Assembly: GCA_020426065.1 (NCBI GenBank)
Contig: JAGQQT010000204.1
Span: forward strand, 1-7,255
Direction of reading: 5' to 3'
Length of the DNA: 7,255 bases
Source of the DNA: Planctomycetaceae bacterium
Lineage (GTDB): Bacteria; Planctomycetota; Planctomycetia; Planctomycetales; Planctomycetaceae
Below are positions 6,493 through 7,255 of the stretch, piece after piece. Position numbers and translations under genes: made by a program. Positions within the stretch are counted from its first letter, which is position 1. Each line of letters starts with the position of its first letter. The notes beneath the pieces were generated by a model, which ran no database searches, was not told the origin of the DNA, and saw only the letters and a program-made list of their open reading frames with translations.

Positions 6493-7255
6493 TTAATATT
6501 CGTTACCGGATGCCGACTCATCCAGAGCGGCAAAGCTGGACTGAATCTGCTGACGGATCGTTCGTTCCCGGACTTCCGTCTGGAACTTCTCAATCGCTTC
6601 AGCCAGTGGCAGCATCCCCAGATCCTTCGATTCAATCCGGTCACGTACCGAAACCGATCCCGTTTCCGCTTCCTTCGGTCCAACAACCAGCATGTAGGGA
6701 ATCAGTTCCAGCTGGGCATCGCGGATTTTTGCGTTCACCTTGGCGGAACGCAGGTCGGCAGACGCCCGGAATCCGGCTTTCTTGAGCTGCTTCAACACAT
6801 CCTGAGCGTAATCGGCAACCTTGTCCGTTACGGGCAGTACGCGGATCTGTTCCGGAGCCAGCCACAGCGGGAACGCTCCGGCAAAATGCTCAATCAGCAT
6901 CCCGACAAACCGCTCCAGTGAACCGAACGGAGCCCGATGAATCATCACGGGACGATGGGACTTGTTATCGGCACCGGTGTATTCCAGTTCGAAACGTTCG
7001 GGCAGGTTGTAATCCAGCTGGACGGTTCCCAGCTGCCACTCCCGGCCGATCGCATCCCGCACCATGAAGTCTGCTTTCGGGCCATAGAAAGCCGCTTCCC
7101 CTTCGCAGGATTCAAAACAGAGTCCGGAATCTGTCAGCACTTTCCGCAGCGAGGCTTCGGCCTGATTCCAGTTCTCTTCCGAGCCAACATACTTGTCGCT
7201 TTTCGGATCCCGAATCGAAAGCTGGACGCGGTAATCATTCAGACCAACAGACCTG
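6493..7255 (-). CDS. thrS: Threonyl-tRNA synthetase, C-terminal part (5' end outside window)
   Basis: Cytoplasmic class II synthetase that charges tRNA-Thr with threonine. The last 253 residues are present, in one open frame up to the window edge. The fragment begins late in the catalytic core: [15 protein letters not shown] (22-36 of the fragment), [13 protein letters not shown] (51-63), [13 protein letters not shown] (73-85), then [16 protein letters not shown] (103-118), which holds class II motif 3 and a histidine (106) aligning by eye with E. coli zinc ligand His511. The anticodon-binding domain follows (about 130-235), with [12 protein letters not shown] (133-144), [24 protein letters not shown] (166-189) and [17 protein letters not shown] (190-206). 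After TIRQQ there is a short polar tail ending SASGNEY. The gene ends at a TAA (6493-6495). Its missing N-terminal part would carry the TGS and editing domains if standard. It has no evident functional link to the genes to its left. Confidence 0.96.
   Translation of the reverse strand, partial: RSVGLNDYRVQLSIRDPKSDKYVGSEENWNQAEASLRKVLTDSGLCFESCEGEAAFYGPKADFMVRDAIGREWQLGTVQLDYNLPERFELEYTGADNKSHRPVMIHRAPFGSLERFVGMLIEHFAGAFPLWLAPEQIRVLPVTDKVADYAQDVLKQLKKAGFRASADLRSAKVNAKIRDAQLELIPYMLVVGPKEAETGSVSVRDRIESKDLGMLPLAEAIEKFQTEVRERTIRQQIQSSFAALDESASGNEY

Overview
The window looks like chromosomal DNA from a planctomycete, probably of the Gimesia/Rubinisphaera kind. This rests on the pairing of a PSCyt1-DUF1549-DUF1553 protein with a Tat-exported DUF1501 protein, a gene set expanded in Planctomycetes, and on a XylR-like regulator and a Tat-exported Gfo/Idh/MocA oxidoreductase beside them. 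Base composition looks moderately GC-rich by eye. No mobile element, CRISPR array, tRNA, rRNA or transfer signature was seen.

Layout, left to right. Positions 1-846 (minus strand) hold the first 282 codons of a Gfo/Idh/MocA-family oxidoreductase that runs off the left edge. A 141-base divergent intergenic region follows, with a plausible promoter for the oxidoreductase and an inverted repeat close to the regulator start. Positions 988-2145 (plus strand) encode a XylR-type regulator with a sugar-binding-protein-like sensor and an AraC helix-turn-helix domain. A compact hairpin terminator separates it from the convergent DUF1501 gene (2164-3612, minus). Upstream of that, on the same strand, is the 815-residue DUF1549/DUF1553 cytochrome-like protein (3767-6214). 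The two minus-strand genes probably form one transcription unit, read from a promoter near 6366-6393 that is overlapped by a second inverted repeat. The right end (6493-7255, minus) is the C-terminal part of threonyl-tRNA synthetase (thrS), a housekeeping gene cut by the window edge.

How the genes may work together: the oxidoreductase, the DUF1501 protein and the PSCyt protein all carry export signals, so they are likely to act outside the cytoplasm. The XylR-type regulator is the only regulator in view and sits between the oxidoreductase and the exported pair. A reasonable inference, not shown by sequence alone, is a carbohydrate-responsive cassette in which the regulator senses a sugar and controls the divergent oxidoreductase and perhaps the exported pair. 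ThrS is an unrelated neighbour. Nothing here clearly shows a new kind of system. The best leads are the two inverted repeats with the same 20-bp centre-to-centre spacing and the poorly understood exported PSCyt/DUF1501 pair.
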